The notes beneath the pieces are model-generated. The model ran no database searches and was not told the origin of the DNA. It saw only the letters and a list, made by a program, of their open reading frames with translations. A stretch of 64,000 nt of DNA from Cupriavidus metallidurans CH34. GTDB lineage: Bacteria; Pseudomonadota; Gammaproteobacteria; Burkholderiales; Burkholderiaceae. Made by a program: the position numbers and the translations under genes. Positions 27,213 through 37,273 of the stretch are shown piece after piece. Where the stretch lies: positions 1,674,001 to 1,738,000 of the forward strand of contig NC_007973.1 in assembly GCF_000196015.1 (NCBI RefSeq), in the 5' to 3' direction. Each line of letters begins with the position of its first letter. The first letter of the stretch is position 1.

Positions 27213-27941
27213 ATGAGCGATACCCATGCACCTCGCGGCCCGCGCCGCACCGATGTGATCCAGCACGTGGGATTCGAGCACGCCGGCGTGATTGCCGATG
27301 CAGCCCGCGCGCGTGGTCACGAAATCCGCATGTATCAGGCAGGCGTGGATGACCTTGCACTGGTGCAGGATGATCCAGCCGATCTGCTTGTGGTGCTCGG
27401 CGGCCCGATCGGGGTCTATGAGACCGAAGCCTATCCGTGGCTCGAAGCCGAGATCGCCGTCATTCGTGACCGTCTTCATGCACAGCGGCCAATGATCGGT
27501 GCGTGCCTGGGTGCGCAACTGATTGCAGCCGCTGCCGGTGCGCGCGTGTATCCGGGCACGCGCGAAATCGGCTGGGCGCCGATCACGCCCACGGAAGCTG
27601 GTCGGCGTTCACCGCTGGCCGCGCTGGCCGAGGCCGACTGGCAGGTGTTGCACTGGCACGGCGATACCTTCGACCTGCCCGCCGGCGCCGAACTGCTTGC
27701 CTCCACCGCTGCCACGCCGCACCAGGCCTATGCCATCGGCTCGCATGTGCTGGCGTTGCAGTTCCACCCCGAGGTCAAGCCGGGCGATATCGAAACCTGG
27801 CTGATCGGGCATACGGTCGAACTGGGGCGCGCCGGTATTGATCCGCGCACGATCCGTCGCCGTACCGGTGAAATCGGTGCCGTCGTCGCCAATGCCGGTG
27901 AGCGGATGTTTACACGGTGGATGGAAGAGGCCGGGGTTTGA
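27213..27941 (+). CDS. Class I glutamine amidotransferase-like protein
   Basis: A 242-residue protein resembling the GATase domain of GMP synthase. The triad is C98 (GACLGAQLIAAAAG), H185 (LQFHPEV) and the adjacent Glu. No synthetase domain follows, so it is a free-standing GATase, often annotated as GMP synthase-like or gamma-glutamyl hydrolase-like. The start at 27213 has AGGAG upstream. The stop overlaps the MOSC gene start (TGATG), showing co-translation. Confidence 0.9.
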   Translation: MSDTHAPRGPRRTDVIQHVGFEHAGVIADAARARGHEIRMYQAGVDDLALVQDDPADLLVVLGGPIGVYETEAYPWLEAEIAVIRDRLHAQRPMIGACLGAQLIAAAAGARVYPGTREIGWAPITPTEAGRRSPLAALAEADWQVLHWHGDTFDLPAGAELLASTAATPHQAYAIGSHVLALQFHPEVKPGDIETWLIGHTVELGRAGIDPRTIRRRTGEIGAVVANAGERMFTRWMEEAGV

Positions 27942-28648
27942 TGGAAGCGGTGATCAACATCCCGATTGCCGCCGTACTGGCGGGCAGGGTAAAGCCGTTC
28001 GGCCCCAAAGGGGTCCCGAGCGGGATCGAGAAGACAGTGGTCAGCGGGTCGGTTCGCATCACGAAGCTCGGCTTGGATATCGACGAGCAGGGCGATCCGA
28101 AGCATCACGGCGGCCCCGAAAAGGCGCTGCACCACTATCCGCGCGACCACTATCCGGTCTGGCACGACACGCTGGCAGCCCATGGCGGTAACGTCGACGT
28201 GCTGGATGCCCCGGGTGCCTTCGGCGAGAACTTCAGCACGCACGGTCTGACAGAGGCGGAAGTCTGTATTGGTGACCGCTTCCGTGTCGGCACGGCGCTG
28301 GTGGAAGTCTCGCAGGCCCGGCAGCCGTGCTGGAAGCTCAATCATCGGTTCGGCTATGCGGCCATGTCGCGCTCGGTGCAGGAACGTGGACGCACGGGCT
28401 GGTACTACCGGGTGATCGAGGAGGGGGAAGTGTCAGCCGGCGACAGGATTGTGCTGGTAGCGCGGCCTTATCCGCAATGGACCCTGCAGCGGTTGCTGCA
28501 CGTGCTCTACGTGGATCGCCTCAACGACACGGCACTGGCCGAGATGGCCGATCTGGCGCCGCTGGCGGAAAGCTGGCGCAAGCTGGCCCGCCAGCGCGTG
28601 GCGAGCCATGTCGTGGAGGATATGGAGAAGCGGTTGGCCGGAGGCTAG
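27941..28648 (+). CDS. MOSC domain protein (YiiM-like)
   Basis: A 235-residue MOSC-domain protein similar to E. coli YiiM, which acts with molybdenum cofactor in reducing N-hydroxylated compounds. The conserved Cys is in RQPCWKLNHRF; QGDPKHHGGPEKALHHYP and GAFGENFSTHGLTE are family blocks. The start overlaps the amidotransferase stop. A 3-alpha C-terminal region (about 180-235) is present as in YiiM. Confidence 0.9.
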   Translation: MEAVINIPIAAVLAGRVKPFGPKGVPSGIEKTVVSGSVRITKLGLDIDEQGDPKHHGGPEKALHHYPRDHYPVWHDTLAAHGGNVDVLDAPGAFGENFSTHGLTEAEVCIGDRFRVGTALVEVSQARQPCWKLNHRFGYAAMSRSVQERGRTGWYYRVIEEGEVSAGDRIVLVARPYPQWTLQRLLHVLYVDRLNDTALAEMADLAPLAESWRKLARQRVASHVVEDMEKRLAGG

Positions 28649-28675
28649 GGTCAGCCAGCGCGGCGTATCTGCCGG

Positions 28676-28927
28676 TCAATCCGGCTGGAACCGACGCGCC
28701 GTGCCTTCGCGAGTGATCCGCTCCCAGATCACCTGCTTTTCCTCGTCGGAATAGAACACCCAGTTGCTGACCTCGGCGGCCGTGCGGCCGCAGCCCTGGC
28801 AGATCTCGTCGAACAAGGTCGAGCAGATGCCGATGCAGGGGCTGTCCGGACGGTCGCTCAACTTCGCCTGACCATCGGGATCGACGGTGGCGGACGGGGC
28901 AAGTGACGCGGACGGGTTGACGGGCAT
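28676..28927 (-). CDS. DUF1289 family protein
   Basis: An 83-residue protein with the DUF1289 cysteine pattern: SPCIGICSTLFDEICQGCGR (C-x3-C and C-x2-C), then EVSNWVFYSDEEKQVIWERI. It is likely a small metal- or Fe-S-binding protein; function unknown. It is convergent with the MOSC gene. The first 28 residues are polar and weakly conserved. Confidence 0.88.
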   Translation of the reverse strand: MPVNPSASLAPSATVDPDGQAKLSDRPDSPCIGICSTLFDEICQGCGRTAAEVSNWVFYSDEEKQVIWERITREGTARRFQPD

Positions 28928-29080
28928 AAAGACGGAGTGACGGCGACAGGAACGACTGGCCGCACATTATAAACGTCTGTCCGATCCGGAATTACCCCCG
29001 ACGTCATTGTGGTTGGCTGGTCACCCGTCTACGCTTGATGGGTCATGTTTCCAGCGCAACTGCTTACCGGGAGATTGCCG

Positions 29081-29521
29081 ATGTCCGAGTCCGCCAATGC
29101 TGTCGACCCGCGCAATGCCGCAATGATCGAGTCGGTGCTGATTGCCTCGCCGGTGGCGCAAGCGCTGGGTATTCGGCTCGATGCGCTTGGTGCCGAGCGC
29201 GTGGAGATGCTGCTGCCATTCAGTATGAAGAACATCACTGTTGGCGATATCGTCCATGCGGGCGTCATTGCAACGCTGATCGATGTGGCGGGCGCGGCGG
29301 CCGCGTTTTCGAAGGTCGATCTGGATGTCGTCAAGACCGGGGCGACGGGTTCGCTGTCGATCCAGTATCTGGCGCCGGCGCGGGCAGCCTCACTGCGGGC
29401 CGTGGCCGAAGTGATTCGCCGTGGCAAACGGCAGGTGGCGACCGAGGTCTCGGTCTATGCGGAGGGCGATGCCGAGGCCGTGCTCGTTGCCAAGGCATTG
29501 ATGAGCACGGCCCTGATCTAG
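29081..29521 (+). CDS. PaaI-family hotdog thioesterase
   Basis: A 146-residue hotdog-fold acyl-CoA thioesterase (VGDIVHAGVIATLIDVAGAA, VKTGATGSLSIQYLAPARA). The HAGVIATLIDVAG helix carries the family Asp. The start at 29081 has GGGAGA upstream; an opening at 29045 adds 12 residues without a ribosome site. The substrate is unknown. It ends 22 bases from the convergent asparaginase gene. Confidence 0.88.
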   Translation: MSESANAVDPRNAAMIESVLIASPVAQALGIRLDALGAERVEMLLPFSMKNITVGDIVHAGVIATLIDVAGAAAAFSKVDLDVVKTGATGSLSIQYLAPARAASLRAVAEVIRRGKRQVATEVSVYAEGDAEAVLVAKALMSTALI

Positions 29522-29542
29522 TTCACACCAGGTTCACCAGGA

Positions 29543-30670
29543 TCAGTACTTCCAGAAGATCTCTTGCAGTGCCTTCGGGTCGTTGGTCTTGGTCAGTGCC
29601 AGCGCCATCAGGATGCGAGCCTTCTGCGCGATCTGGTCGTCGGTGACGATCCAGTCGTACTTGTCGTCGGGCTGTTCGCCGTTACGGATCACGACGCCGC
29701 TGCCCGTGCGCGAGGCACGCACAATGAACACGCCCTTGGCACGGGCGGCCTTGAGCGGTTCGACCATGTAGTCGCCGACGCTACCATTGCCGGTGGCGTC
29801 GAAGATGATGGCCTTGGCGCCACTCTTCACAGCGGCATCGATCGCGGCAGGGTTCATGTTGCCGTACGCGTAGACCACGGCCACTTCAGGCAGCTTGTCG
29901 ATCTTGTCGATGTCGAACTCCGTCTGCGTCGTGTGCGGCCGGGCCGGCAGGCGGAAATACAGCGTGCGGCCTTCCACCACGTAGCCGAGCGGGCCAAACG
30001 GCGAGCGGAACGTCTCGACCTTGAACGTGTTGGTCTTCGTCACGTCACGGCCGGTCTGGATCTCGTCATTGAGCACCACCAGCGTGCCCTTGCCCTTCGA
30101 GGCGGGGTTCGACGCCACCAGCACGGCGTCGTACAGGTTCAGCGCGCCATCGGCGCCCAGTGCGGTGCCCGGGCGCATCGAGCCGACCACCACCACCGGC
30201 TTGTCGCTCTTGAGCGTCAGGTTCAGGAAGTATGCGGTTTCCTCGATCGTGTCAGTGCCGTGCGTGATCACGATGCCGTCGACGTCGGGCTGCTTGAGCA
30301 GTTCGGAGACGCGCTTGGCCAGCTTGATCAGGCGCTCGTTGTTGAAGCTCTCGGAGCCGATCTGGAAGACCTGTTCACCCTTGACGTTGGCGATCTTCGA
30401 GATCTCCGGCACGGAAGCGATGATCTTGTCGACCGGCACCACGGCGGACTGATAGGCCGCGGTATTGGTGGCGGCAGCACCCGCGCCGGCGATGGTGCCG
30501 CCAGTGCCGATGATGACGATGTTGGCCTTGCGTGCTTCGGCGGTGGTGCCTGCCGGCGCATTGGCGCTGGCGGCCGGTGCGGGGCTGAGCTGGGCGTGAG
30601 CCACGCCAGTGAGCAGGCTGGCCGAAAGCAGCAGGGCGGCCAGGGGTTTGAGACGGGCAGTGCGTTGCAT
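29543..30670 (-). CDS. ansB: Periplasmic L-asparaginase (type II)
   Basis: A 375-residue asparaginase with a signal peptide (MQRTARLKPLAALLLSASLL, then TGVAHA cleaved before Q27). The catalytic Thr is T59 in IIGTGGTIAG, and the second motif ITHGTDTIEETAYFL provides the other Thr/Asp. It hydrolyses asparagine, and often glutamine, to aspartate and ammonia outside the cytoplasm. The start at 30670 has GAGGAG upstream. A possible minus-strand -10 (TATAGT, 30800-30805) lies about 130 bases before it. Confidence 0.93.
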   Translation of the reverse strand: MQRTARLKPLAALLLSASLLTGVAHAQLSPAPAASANAPAGTTAEARKANIVIIGTGGTIAGAGAAATNTAAYQSAVVPVDKIIASVPEISKIANVKGEQVFQIGSESFNNERLIKLAKRVSELLKQPDVDGIVITHGTDTIEETAYFLNLTLKSDKPVVVVGSMRPGTALGADGALNLYDAVLVASNPASKGKGTLVVLNDEIQTGRDVTKTNTFKVETFRSPFGPLGYVVEGRTLYFRLPARPHTTQTEFDIDKIDKLPEVAVVYAYGNMNPAAIDAAVKSGAKAIIFDATGNGSVGDYMVEPLKAARAKGVFIVRASRTGSGVVIRNGEQPDDKYDWIVTDDQIAQKARILMALALTKTNDPKALQEIFWKY

Positions 30671-30876
30671 GATTCTCCTCATATCGGCGAACGGCGCGCG
30701 TCTTGTGGAAGCGCGAGAGCCGCAGGTTTTCGATTCATGGATTCCACTCGTCAAGCGCCGCAGGGTTTTCCAGCGGTCGTTGCCGAGAATGGAGCGTGCA
30801 CTATACCGAGGCCCCGGTGTTGCGTCGACAACTGCACCAGCAGGGTCACAGCCGCATACGTATGCCTGAAAAGACA

Positions 30877-30909
30877 AAGCGGCATCCTCTGCCAGAGAGG
30901 ATGCCGCTT
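30877..30909 (-). terminator. Terminator of the prp operon
   Basis: AAGCGGCATCCTCT (30877-30890) and AGAGGATGCCGCTT (30896-30909) form a 14-base stem with loop GCCAG. On the minus strand it is followed by TGTCTTTTC. It lies 35 bases after the prpF stop and separates prp from ansB. Confidence 0.85.
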
Positions 30910-30944
30910 CGTTCAAGCAGCGAGGACCTTCCGTCTGTACGCGC

Positions 30945-32138
30945 TTAGAACGCGTCGCCCGGTATGCGAACCCAGCCTTCCATCAACACGCGTGCACTGC
31001 GGCTCATGATGGCCTTCGTCACGGTCCATTCACCGTCGGACTGGACGGCCTGCGCGCCCACACGCAGCGTGCCGGATGGGTGGCCGAAACGCACTGCCTC
31101 GCGTTCGCCGCCGCCGGCCGCCAGGTTCACCAGCGTGCCCGGTACTGCAGCCGCCGTGCCGATGGCCACCGCAGCGGTGCCCATCATCGCATGGTGCAGC
31201 TTGCCCATCGACAGCGCACGCACCAGCAGGTCCACGTCGCCGGCATTGACGGTCTTGCCGCTCGATGCCGTGTACGTCGCCGGCTTCGCCACGAACGCCA
31301 CCTTCGGCGTGTGCTGGCGACGCGCGGCTTCGTCGATGTCGCGGATCAGGCCCATGCGCTTGGCGCCATAGGCACGGATGGTCTCGAACATCGCCAGCGC
31401 CTTCGGGTCGCCGTTGATGGCTTCCTGCAGTTCCGTGCCGGTGTAGCCGATGGCCTCCGCATTGACGAAGATCGTCGGAATGCCGGCATTGATCATCGTG
31501 GCCTTGAGCGTGCCGACGCCGGGCACTTCGAGGTCATCGACGAGGTTACCGGTCGGGAACATCGCGCCGCCACCGTCATCGCCTTCCTCGGCGGCCGGAT
31601 CCATGAACTCGAGCTGGACTTCGGCCGCGGGGAACGTGACGCCGTCGAGCTCGAAGTCGCCCGTTTCCTGCACCGCGCCGTTGGTGATCGGCACGTGCGA
31701 GATGATGGTCTTGCCGATGTTCGCTTGCCAGATCCGGACCGTCACCGTGCCGTTCTCGGGAATGCGCGCCGCGTCGATGAAGCCGTTGCTGATCGCGTAC
31801 GGACCGACCGCCGCCGACAGGTTGCCGCAGTTGCCGCTCCAGTCTACGAACGGCTGGTCGATCGACACCTGCCCGAACAAATAGTCGACGTCGTGGTCCG
31901 GGCGGGTGCTCTTCGAGATCAGCACGGTCTTGCTGGTACTCGAGGTGGCCGCGCCCATGCCGTCGATCTGCTTGCCGTACGGATCGGGGCTGCCGATCAC
32001 GCGCATCAGCAGCGCGTCGCGCGCCTTGCCCGGGACCTGCGCAGCCTCTGGCAGGTCCTGCACCCGGAAGAACACGCCCTTGCTGGTACCGCCACGCATG
32101 TAGGTGGCGGGAATCCTGATTTGGGGTACATGTGCCAT
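30945..32138 (-). CDS. prpF: 2-methylaconitate cis-trans isomerase PrpF
   Basis: A 397-residue PrpF isomerase that acts with AcnD to give 2-methyl-cis-aconitate in the AcnD/PrpF branch of the methylcitrate cycle. Blocks are MRGGTSKGVFFRVQDLP, DWSGNCGNLSAAVGPYA and MINAGIPTIFVNAEAIG. It follows acnD by 14 bases on the same strand. Confidence 0.95.
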   Translation of the reverse strand: MAHVPQIRIPATYMRGGTSKGVFFRVQDLPEAAQVPGKARDALLMRVIGSPDPYGKQIDGMGAATSSTSKTVLISKSTRPDHDVDYLFGQVSIDQPFVDWSGNCGNLSAAVGPYAISNGFIDAARIPENGTVTVRIWQANIGKTIISHVPITNGAVQETGDFELDGVTFPAAEVQLEFMDPAAEEGDDGGGAMFPTGNLVDDLEVPGVGTLKATMINAGIPTIFVNAEAIGYTGTELQEAINGDPKALAMFETIRAYGAKRMGLIRDIDEAARRQHTPKVAFVAKPATYTASSGKTVNAGDVDLLVRALSMGKLHHAMMGTAAVAIGTAAAVPGTLVNLAAGGGEREAVRFGHPSGTLRVGAQAVQSDGEWTVTKAIMSRSARVLMEGWVRIPGDAF

Positions 32139-32152
32139 TCGTCAGTCTCCCG

Positions 32153-34750
32153 TCAGGCCGCCGCGCGCGAGGACTCGAGGAAGTCCTGCGCAAAGCGCTG
32201 CAGCACGCCGCCTGCTTCGTAGATCGAAACTTCCTCGTCGCTGTCCAGGCGGCACAGCACCGGTACTTCCACGCGCTCGCCGTTCTTGCGGTGGATGACC
32301 AGCGTCAGTTCCGCGCGCGGCTTGCGTGCGCCGATGATGTCGAAGGATTCCGTGCCGTCGATGCCGTACGTGGCGCGGTTCTCACCGGGCTTGAACTCCA
32401 CGGGCAGTACGCCCATGCCGATCAGGTTGGTGCGGTGAATGCGCTCGAAGCCTTCGGCGACGATGGCTTCCACGCCGGCCAGACGCACGCCCTTGGCGGC
32501 CCAGTCACGTGACGAGCCCTGGCCATAGTCGGCCCCGGCCACCACGATCAGCGGCTGCTTGCGGTTCATGTACGTCTCGATCGCTTCCCACATGCGCACG
32601 ACCTTGCCTTCCGGCTCGATCCGCGTCAGCGAACCCTTCTTGACCGCACCTTCGACCACGGCCATCTCGTTGATCAGCGTCGGGTTGGCGAATGTGGCGC
32701 GTTGCGCGGTCAGGTGGTCGCCGCGGTGCGTTGCGTACGAGTTGAAGTCTTCTTCCGGCAGGCCCATCTTGGCCAGATACTCGCCGGCTGCGCTGTTCAG
32801 CAGGATCGCGTTCGACGGCGAGAGGTGATCGGTGGTGATGTTGTCACCGAGCACCGCCAGCGGACGCATGCCGCGCAGCGTGCGCTCGCCGGCCAGCGCG
32901 CCTTCCCAGTACGGCGGGCGGCGGATGTACGTGCTTTGCGGGCGCCAGTCGTAGAGCGGGCTGATCGACGTGTCGTTTTCCGCTTGCAGCGCGAACATCG
33001 GCTCGTAGACCTTGCGGAACTGCTCGGGCTTCACGCTCTGCTTGACGATGAGGTCGATCTCTTCGTCGGTCGGCCAGATGTCCTTCAGGTACACCGGCTT
33101 GCCGTCGGCATCGGTGCCCAGCGCGTCGCGTTCGATGTCGAAGCGGATCGTGCCGGCGATGGCGTAGGCCACCACCAGCGGCGGCGATGCCAGGAAGGCC
33201 TGTTTCGCGTACGGGTGGATACGGCCATCGAAGTTGCGGTTGCCGGAGAGCACGGCCGTGGAGTAGAGGTCACGGTCGATGATTTCCTGCTGGATCTTCG
33301 GATCGAGCGCGCCGGACATGCCGTTGCAGGTCGTGCAGGCGAACGCCACGATGCCGAAGCCGAGCTTTTCCAGGTCGGGCAGCAGGTTGGCTTCTTCCAG
33401 ATAAAGCTCCACTGCCTTCGATCCCGGTGCCAGCGACGACTTGACCCAAGGCTTGCGCGTCAGGCCGCGTGCGTTGGCGTTGCGCGCCAGCAGGGCGGCG
33501 GCAATCACGTTGCGCGGGTTGCTGGTGTTCGTGCAGCTGGTGATGGCGGCGATGATCACGGCGCCGTCGGGCATCTGGCCCGGCACTTCTTCCCACTTGC
33601 CGGCGATGCCGCGGGCAGCCAGGTCGGAGGTCGGCAGACGCTTGTGCGGGTTCGACGGGCCGGCCATGTTGCGCACGACCGTGGACAGGTCGAAGTGGAG
33701 CACGCGCTCGTACTCGGCCTTCGTCAGCGCGTCGGCCCACAGGCCGGCGGTCTTGGCGTAGGTTTCCACGAGCTGGACCTGTGCCTCGTCGCGGCCGGTC
33801 AGTCGCAGGTATTCGGTGGTCTGGTTGTCGATGAAGAACATGGCGGCGGTGGCGCCGTACTCGGGGGCCATGTTCGAGATCGTCGCGCGGTCGCCGAGCG
33901 TCAGCGACGAAGCGCCTTCGCCACGGAATTCCAGGTACGCGCCGACCACCTTTTCCTTGCGCAGGAATTCGGTCAGGGCCAGCACGATGTCGGTGGCGGT
34001 GATGCCAGGCTGGCGACGGCCGGTCAGCTCCACGCCGACGATGTCCGGCAGGCGCATCCACGAGGCGCGGCCGAGCATCACGTTTTCGGCTTCCAGGCCG
34101 CCCACGCCAATCGCGATCACGCCGAGCGCGTCGACGTGCGGCGTGTGGCTGTCGGTGCCGACGCAGGTGTCGGGGTAGGCTACGCCGTGGTCGGCGTGGA
34201 TCACGGGCGACATCTTCTCCAGATTGATCTGGTGCATGATGCCGTTGCCCGGCGGGATCACGTCGACGTTGCGGAACGCCTTCTTGGTCCAGTTGATGAA
34301 ATCGAAGCGGTCTTCGTTACGGCGATCCTCGATGGCGCGGTTCTTCGTGAACGCATCGGGGTCGAAACCACCGCATTCAACGGCCAGCGAGTGGTCGACG
34401 ATCAGTTGCACCGGCACCACCGGATTGACCTTGGCGGGGTCGCCGCCCTGATCGGCGATGGCGTCGCGCAGGCCGGCCAGGTCCACCAGCGCGGTCTGGC
34501 CCAGGATGTCGTGGCAGACCACGCGGGCCGGGAACCACGGGAAATCGAGCTCACGCTTGCGTTCGATCAGTTGCTTGAGCGATGCGGTCAGCGTGGCGGG
34601 GTCGCAGCGGCGCACGAGGTTCTCGGCCAGCACGCGCGACGTGTAGGGCAGCTTGTCATAGGCGCCCGGGGAGATGGCTTCGACCGCGGCACGCGCATCG
34701 AAGTAGTCGAGCTTGGTGCCGGGTAGCGGCTTGCGGAATGCAGTGTTCAT
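32153..34750 (-). CDS. acnD: Fe/S-dependent 2-methylisocitrate dehydratase AcnD
   Basis: An 865-residue aconitase-family enzyme that dehydrates 2-methylcitrate. The three Fe-S ligands are in SCTNTSNP and CTTCNGMSGAL. DADHGVAYPDTCVGTDSHT-like blocks are seen (VIHADHGVAYPDTCVGTDSH). The ATG at 34750 gives the family start MNTAFRKPLPGTKLDYFD; an in-frame GTG at 34810 would add 20 residues of doubtful value. It needs PrpF for the cis isomer, and prpF is adjacent. Confidence 0.95.
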   Translation of the reverse strand: MNTAFRKPLPGTKLDYFDARAAVEAISPGAYDKLPYTSRVLAENLVRRCDPATLTASLKQLIERKRELDFPWFPARVVCHDILGQTALVDLAGLRDAIADQGGDPAKVNPVVPVQLIVDHSLAVECGGFDPDAFTKNRAIEDRRNEDRFDFINWTKKAFRNVDVIPPGNGIMHQINLEKMSPVIHADHGVAYPDTCVGTDSHTPHVDALGVIAIGVGGLEAENVMLGRASWMRLPDIVGVELTGRRQPGITATDIVLALTEFLRKEKVVGAYLEFRGEGASSLTLGDRATISNMAPEYGATAAMFFIDNQTTEYLRLTGRDEAQVQLVETYAKTAGLWADALTKAEYERVLHFDLSTVVRNMAGPSNPHKRLPTSDLAARGIAGKWEEVPGQMPDGAVIIAAITSCTNTSNPRNVIAAALLARNANARGLTRKPWVKSSLAPGSKAVELYLEEANLLPDLEKLGFGIVAFACTTCNGMSGALDPKIQQEIIDRDLYSTAVLSGNRNFDGRIHPYAKQAFLASPPLVVAYAIAGTIRFDIERDALGTDADGKPVYLKDIWPTDEEIDLIVKQSVKPEQFRKVYEPMFALQAENDTSISPLYDWRPQSTYIRRPPYWEGALAGERTLRGMRPLAVLGDNITTDHLSPSNAILLNSAAGEYLAKMGLPEEDFNSYATHRGDHLTAQRATFANPTLINEMAVVEGAVKKGSLTRIEPEGKVVRMWEAIETYMNRKQPLIVVAGADYGQGSSRDWAAKGVRLAGVEAIVAEGFERIHRTNLIGMGVLPVEFKPGENRATYGIDGTESFDIIGARKPRAELTLVIHRKNGERVEVPVLCRLDSDEEVSIYEAGGVLQRFAQDFLESSRAAA

Positions 34751-34846
34751 GGCGTCGTGTGAGGACTGTTTCGCGCCGGCCGGCGCGCCCTGGGGCGCGG
34801 ACGGCGGCACGTTTTTCTTGCGGATCTTGCGTGCCTGGGTATCGAA

Positions 34847-36004
34847 TCAGGCGCGTTTTTCGATCGGCACGAACTTCAGGTTTTCCGGGCCGGTGTAGTT
34901 GGCGGTCGGGCGGATGATCTTGTTGTCGACCCGTTGCTCGATCACGTGCGCGGCCCAGCCCGAGGTACGGGCGATCACGAACAGCGGCGTGAACATCGCG
35001 GTCGGCACACCCATCATGTGGTAGCTCACCGCGCTGAACCAGTCCAGGTTCGGGAACATCTTCTTGGCGTCGGCCATCACCGTTTCCAGGCGCTCGGCGA
35101 TGTTGAACATCTTCATCGAACCGGCGTCCTTCGACAGCTTGCGCGCCACTTCCTTGATCACCACGTTACGCGGGTCGGAGATCGTGTACACGGGGTGACC
35201 GAAACCGATCACCACTTCCTTGTTCTCCACGCGGCGACGGATGTCGGCCTCTGCCTCGTCCGGCGTGTCGTAGCGCTTCTGGATCTCGAAGGCCACTTCG
35301 TTGGCGCCGCCGTGCTTCGGACCACGCAGCGCGCCGATGCCGCCGCAGATGGCCGAGTACATGTCGGAGCCCGTGCCAGCCACCACGCGGCAGGCGAACG
35401 TCGAGGCGTTGAACTCGTGCTCTGCATACAGGATCAGCGAAGTCTGCATCGCGCGTTCCCACAGCTTCGACGGGGCTTCGCCGTGCAGCAGGTGCAGGAA
35501 GTGGGCGGCGATCGAGTCGTCATCGGTTTCCACTTCGATGCGGCGGCCGTTGTGGCTGTAGTGGTACCAGTACAGCAGCATAGAGCCGAGGCTGGCCATC
35601 AGGCGGTCGGCGATGTCACGCGCGCCCGGGGTGTTGTGGTCGTCCTTTTCCGGCAGCACGGTGCCCAGCACCGACACGCCAGTGCGCATCACGTCCATCG
35701 GGTGGGCGCTGGCCGGCACCCATTCCAGGGCGGCCTTTACGTTGGCGGGCAGGCCGCGCAGTGCCTTCAGCTTGACCTTGTAGGCGGCCAGTTCGGACTT
35801 GGTCGGCAGCTTGCCGTGGACCAGAAGGTGAGCGATTTCCTCGAATTCGCAGGTGTCGGCGATGTCGAGGATGTCGTAGCCACGATAGTGCAGGTCATTG
35901 CCGCTGCGTCCCACGGTGCACAGTGCGGTATTGCCGGCGGCGATACCTGACAGGGCAACGGACTTCTTGGGCTTCGGGGTGGCCAGCGGTTGGGCTTCGG
36001 ACAT
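34847..36004 (-). CDS. prpC: 2-methylcitrate synthase PrpC
   Basis: A 385-residue citrate-synthase-family enzyme that condenses propionyl-CoA with oxaloacetate. Catalytic blocks are [20 protein letters not shown] with the His, and [14 protein letters not shown] with the second His. [15 protein letters not shown] is typical of PrpC. AGGAGA precedes the ATG at 36004; the longer frame to 36208 overlaps prpB and is rejected. A 96-base gap to acnD contains a GC hairpin (CGCGCCC-CA-GGGCGCG). Confidence 0.95.
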   Translation of the reverse strand: MSEAQPLATPKPKKSVALSGIAAGNTALCTVGRSGNDLHYRGYDILDIADTCEFEEIAHLLVHGKLPTKSELAAYKVKLKALRGLPANVKAALEWVPASAHPMDVMRTGVSVLGTVLPEKDDHNTPGARDIADRLMASLGSMLLYWYHYSHNGRRIEVETDDDSIAAHFLHLLHGEAPSKLWERAMQTSLILYAEHEFNASTFACRVVAGTGSDMYSAICGGIGALRGPKHGGANEVAFEIQKRYDTPDEAEADIRRRVENKEVVIGFGHPVYTISDPRNVVIKEVARKLSKDAGSMKMFNIAERLETVMADAKKMFPNLDWFSAVSYHMMGVPTAMFTPLFVIARTSGWAAHVIEQRVDNKIIRPTANYTGPENLKFVPIEKRA

Positions 36005-36062
36005 TTGGGTCTCCTGGTTAAGCTTGGTGTGTTTGCGTGCGGTCATGGCGGTGGGTGCTGGA

Positions 36063-36971
36063 TCAGCGGCCCTTGCCTTGTGCGAAGAGCGCGTCGAGCT
36101 TCTGCTCGAAGTCATGGTAGCCGATGCGATCGTACAGTTCGGCGCGCGTCTGCATCGTGTCGACCACGTTCTTCTGGGTGCCCTCGCGGCGGATCGCCTG
36201 GAAGACATTCTCGGCCGCCTTGTTCATGGCGCGGAACGCCGACAGCGGGTAGAGCGCCATGGCAACGCCGGCGTTGCGCAGTTCATCCAGCGTGTAGTAC
36301 GGCGTGGCGCCGAATTCGGTCAGGTTGGCCAGCACGGGTACCTTCACGGCATCGACGAACTTGCGGTACATGTCCATGTCGGTCATCGCCTCGGGGAAGA
36401 TGGCGTCGGCGCCGGCTTCCACGCAGGCCACGGCGCGTTCGATCGCGCTGTCGAGGCCTTCGACGGCCAGCGCGTCGGTGCGGGCCATGATGACGAAGTT
36501 CTCGTCCGTACGTGCATCGACGGCGGCACGGATGCGGTCGACCATTTCACCCTTGGTGACGATTTCCTTGTTCGGACGGTGGCCGCAGCGCTTGGCGCCG
36601 ACCTGGTCTTCGATATGCATGGCGGCTGCGCCGAACTTGATCAGCGAGCGCGTGGTGCGGGCCACGTTGAATGCCGAGGCGCCGAAGCCGGTGTCGACGT
36701 CGACCAGCAGCGGCGTGTCGCACACGTCGGTGATGCGGCGGATGTCGGTCAGCACGTCGTCCAGGTTCGAGATGCCCAGGTCAGGCAGACCCAGCGAGCC
36801 AGCGGCCACGCCGCCGCCCGACAGGTAGATCGCGCGATAACCGGCCCGCTTGGCCAGCAGCGCGTGATTGGCATTGATGGTGCCCGGGATCTGCAGGGGG
36901 CTTTCATCGATCAGGGCCTGGCGGAAGCGTGCGCCGGCGGAGCGGGCGAGTTCGGTGGCGGTAAAGGTCAT
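36063..36971 (-). CDS. prpB: 2-methylisocitrate lyase PrpB
   Basis: A 302-residue isocitrate-lyase-family enzyme cleaving 2-methylisocitrate to pyruvate and succinate. The signature [10 protein letters not shown] carries the catalytic Cys, with Mg ligands in [25 protein letters not shown] is a family block. It is the first gene of the operon, downstream of a sigma-54 promoter at 37030-37044. Confidence 0.96.
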   Translation of the reverse strand: MTFTATELARSAGARFRQALIDESPLQIPGTINANHALLAKRAGYRAIYLSGGGVAAGSLGLPDLGISNLDDVLTDIRRITDVCDTPLLVDVDTGFGASAFNVARTTRSLIKFGAAAMHIEDQVGAKRCGHRPNKEIVTKGEMVDRIRAAVDARTDENFVIMARTDALAVEGLDSAIERAVACVEAGADAIFPEAMTDMDMYRKFVDAVKVPVLANLTEFGATPYYTLDELRNAGVAMALYPLSAFRAMNKAAENVFQAIRREGTQKNVVDTMQTRAELYDRIGYHDFEQKLDALFAQGKGR

Positions 36972-37029
36972 GGCGTGAATCCGTTATTCGTGAATGCTGA
37001 AACCTGTCGGGACAGGGTGGCCCTATGGC

Positions 37030-37044
37030 GCAAGGGGTGTGCCA
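37030..37044 (-). promoter_or_regulatory. Sigma-54 promoter of prpBC-acnD-prpF
   Basis: The minus strand reads TGGCAC, ACCCC, TTGC, so GG (-24) and GC (-12) have the exact sigma-54 spacing. It lies about 60 bases before the prpB start. PrpR next door is a sigma-54 activator, which fits. Confidence 0.88.
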
Positions 37045-37185
37045 GCTGCCAAGTGATGCTTGCGGCAGGTGTCGGTCGAGCCTGCTTTTCGACGATTTCT
37101 CCTTATTGATCAGTGGTTTATCCCATGTGGGTGCAGTGCGCGGCCCATGCTGGAAAGTGGCGTCGATGGCATTCCAGTGTTCGGC

Positions 37186-37216
37186 TTTGAAATTCACGCA
37201 TTTCAAAGTTGAAATG
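37186..37216. promoter_or_regulatory. Candidate PrpR binding sites
   Basis: Interlocking palindromes: TTTGAAAT (37186-37193) with ATTTCAAA (37200-37207), and CATTTCAA (37199-37206) with TTGAAATG (37209-37216). They lie 145-185 bases upstream of the sigma-54 promoter and 58-88 bases before the prpR start, a suitable enhancer position that could also autoregulate prpR. Confidence 0.65.
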
Positions 37217-37273
37217 CCGGGCTGGCCGGTGCAGAATCCAGATCGACTATACGCCCGCGTTGGAAGCTGTTCC

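Noticed and set aside
32702..34726. 674-residue open frame antisense to acnD
   Set aside because: A shadow frame from GC-rich codon bias; composition is His/Arg/Gly-rich without family blocks, and acnD is clearly real.
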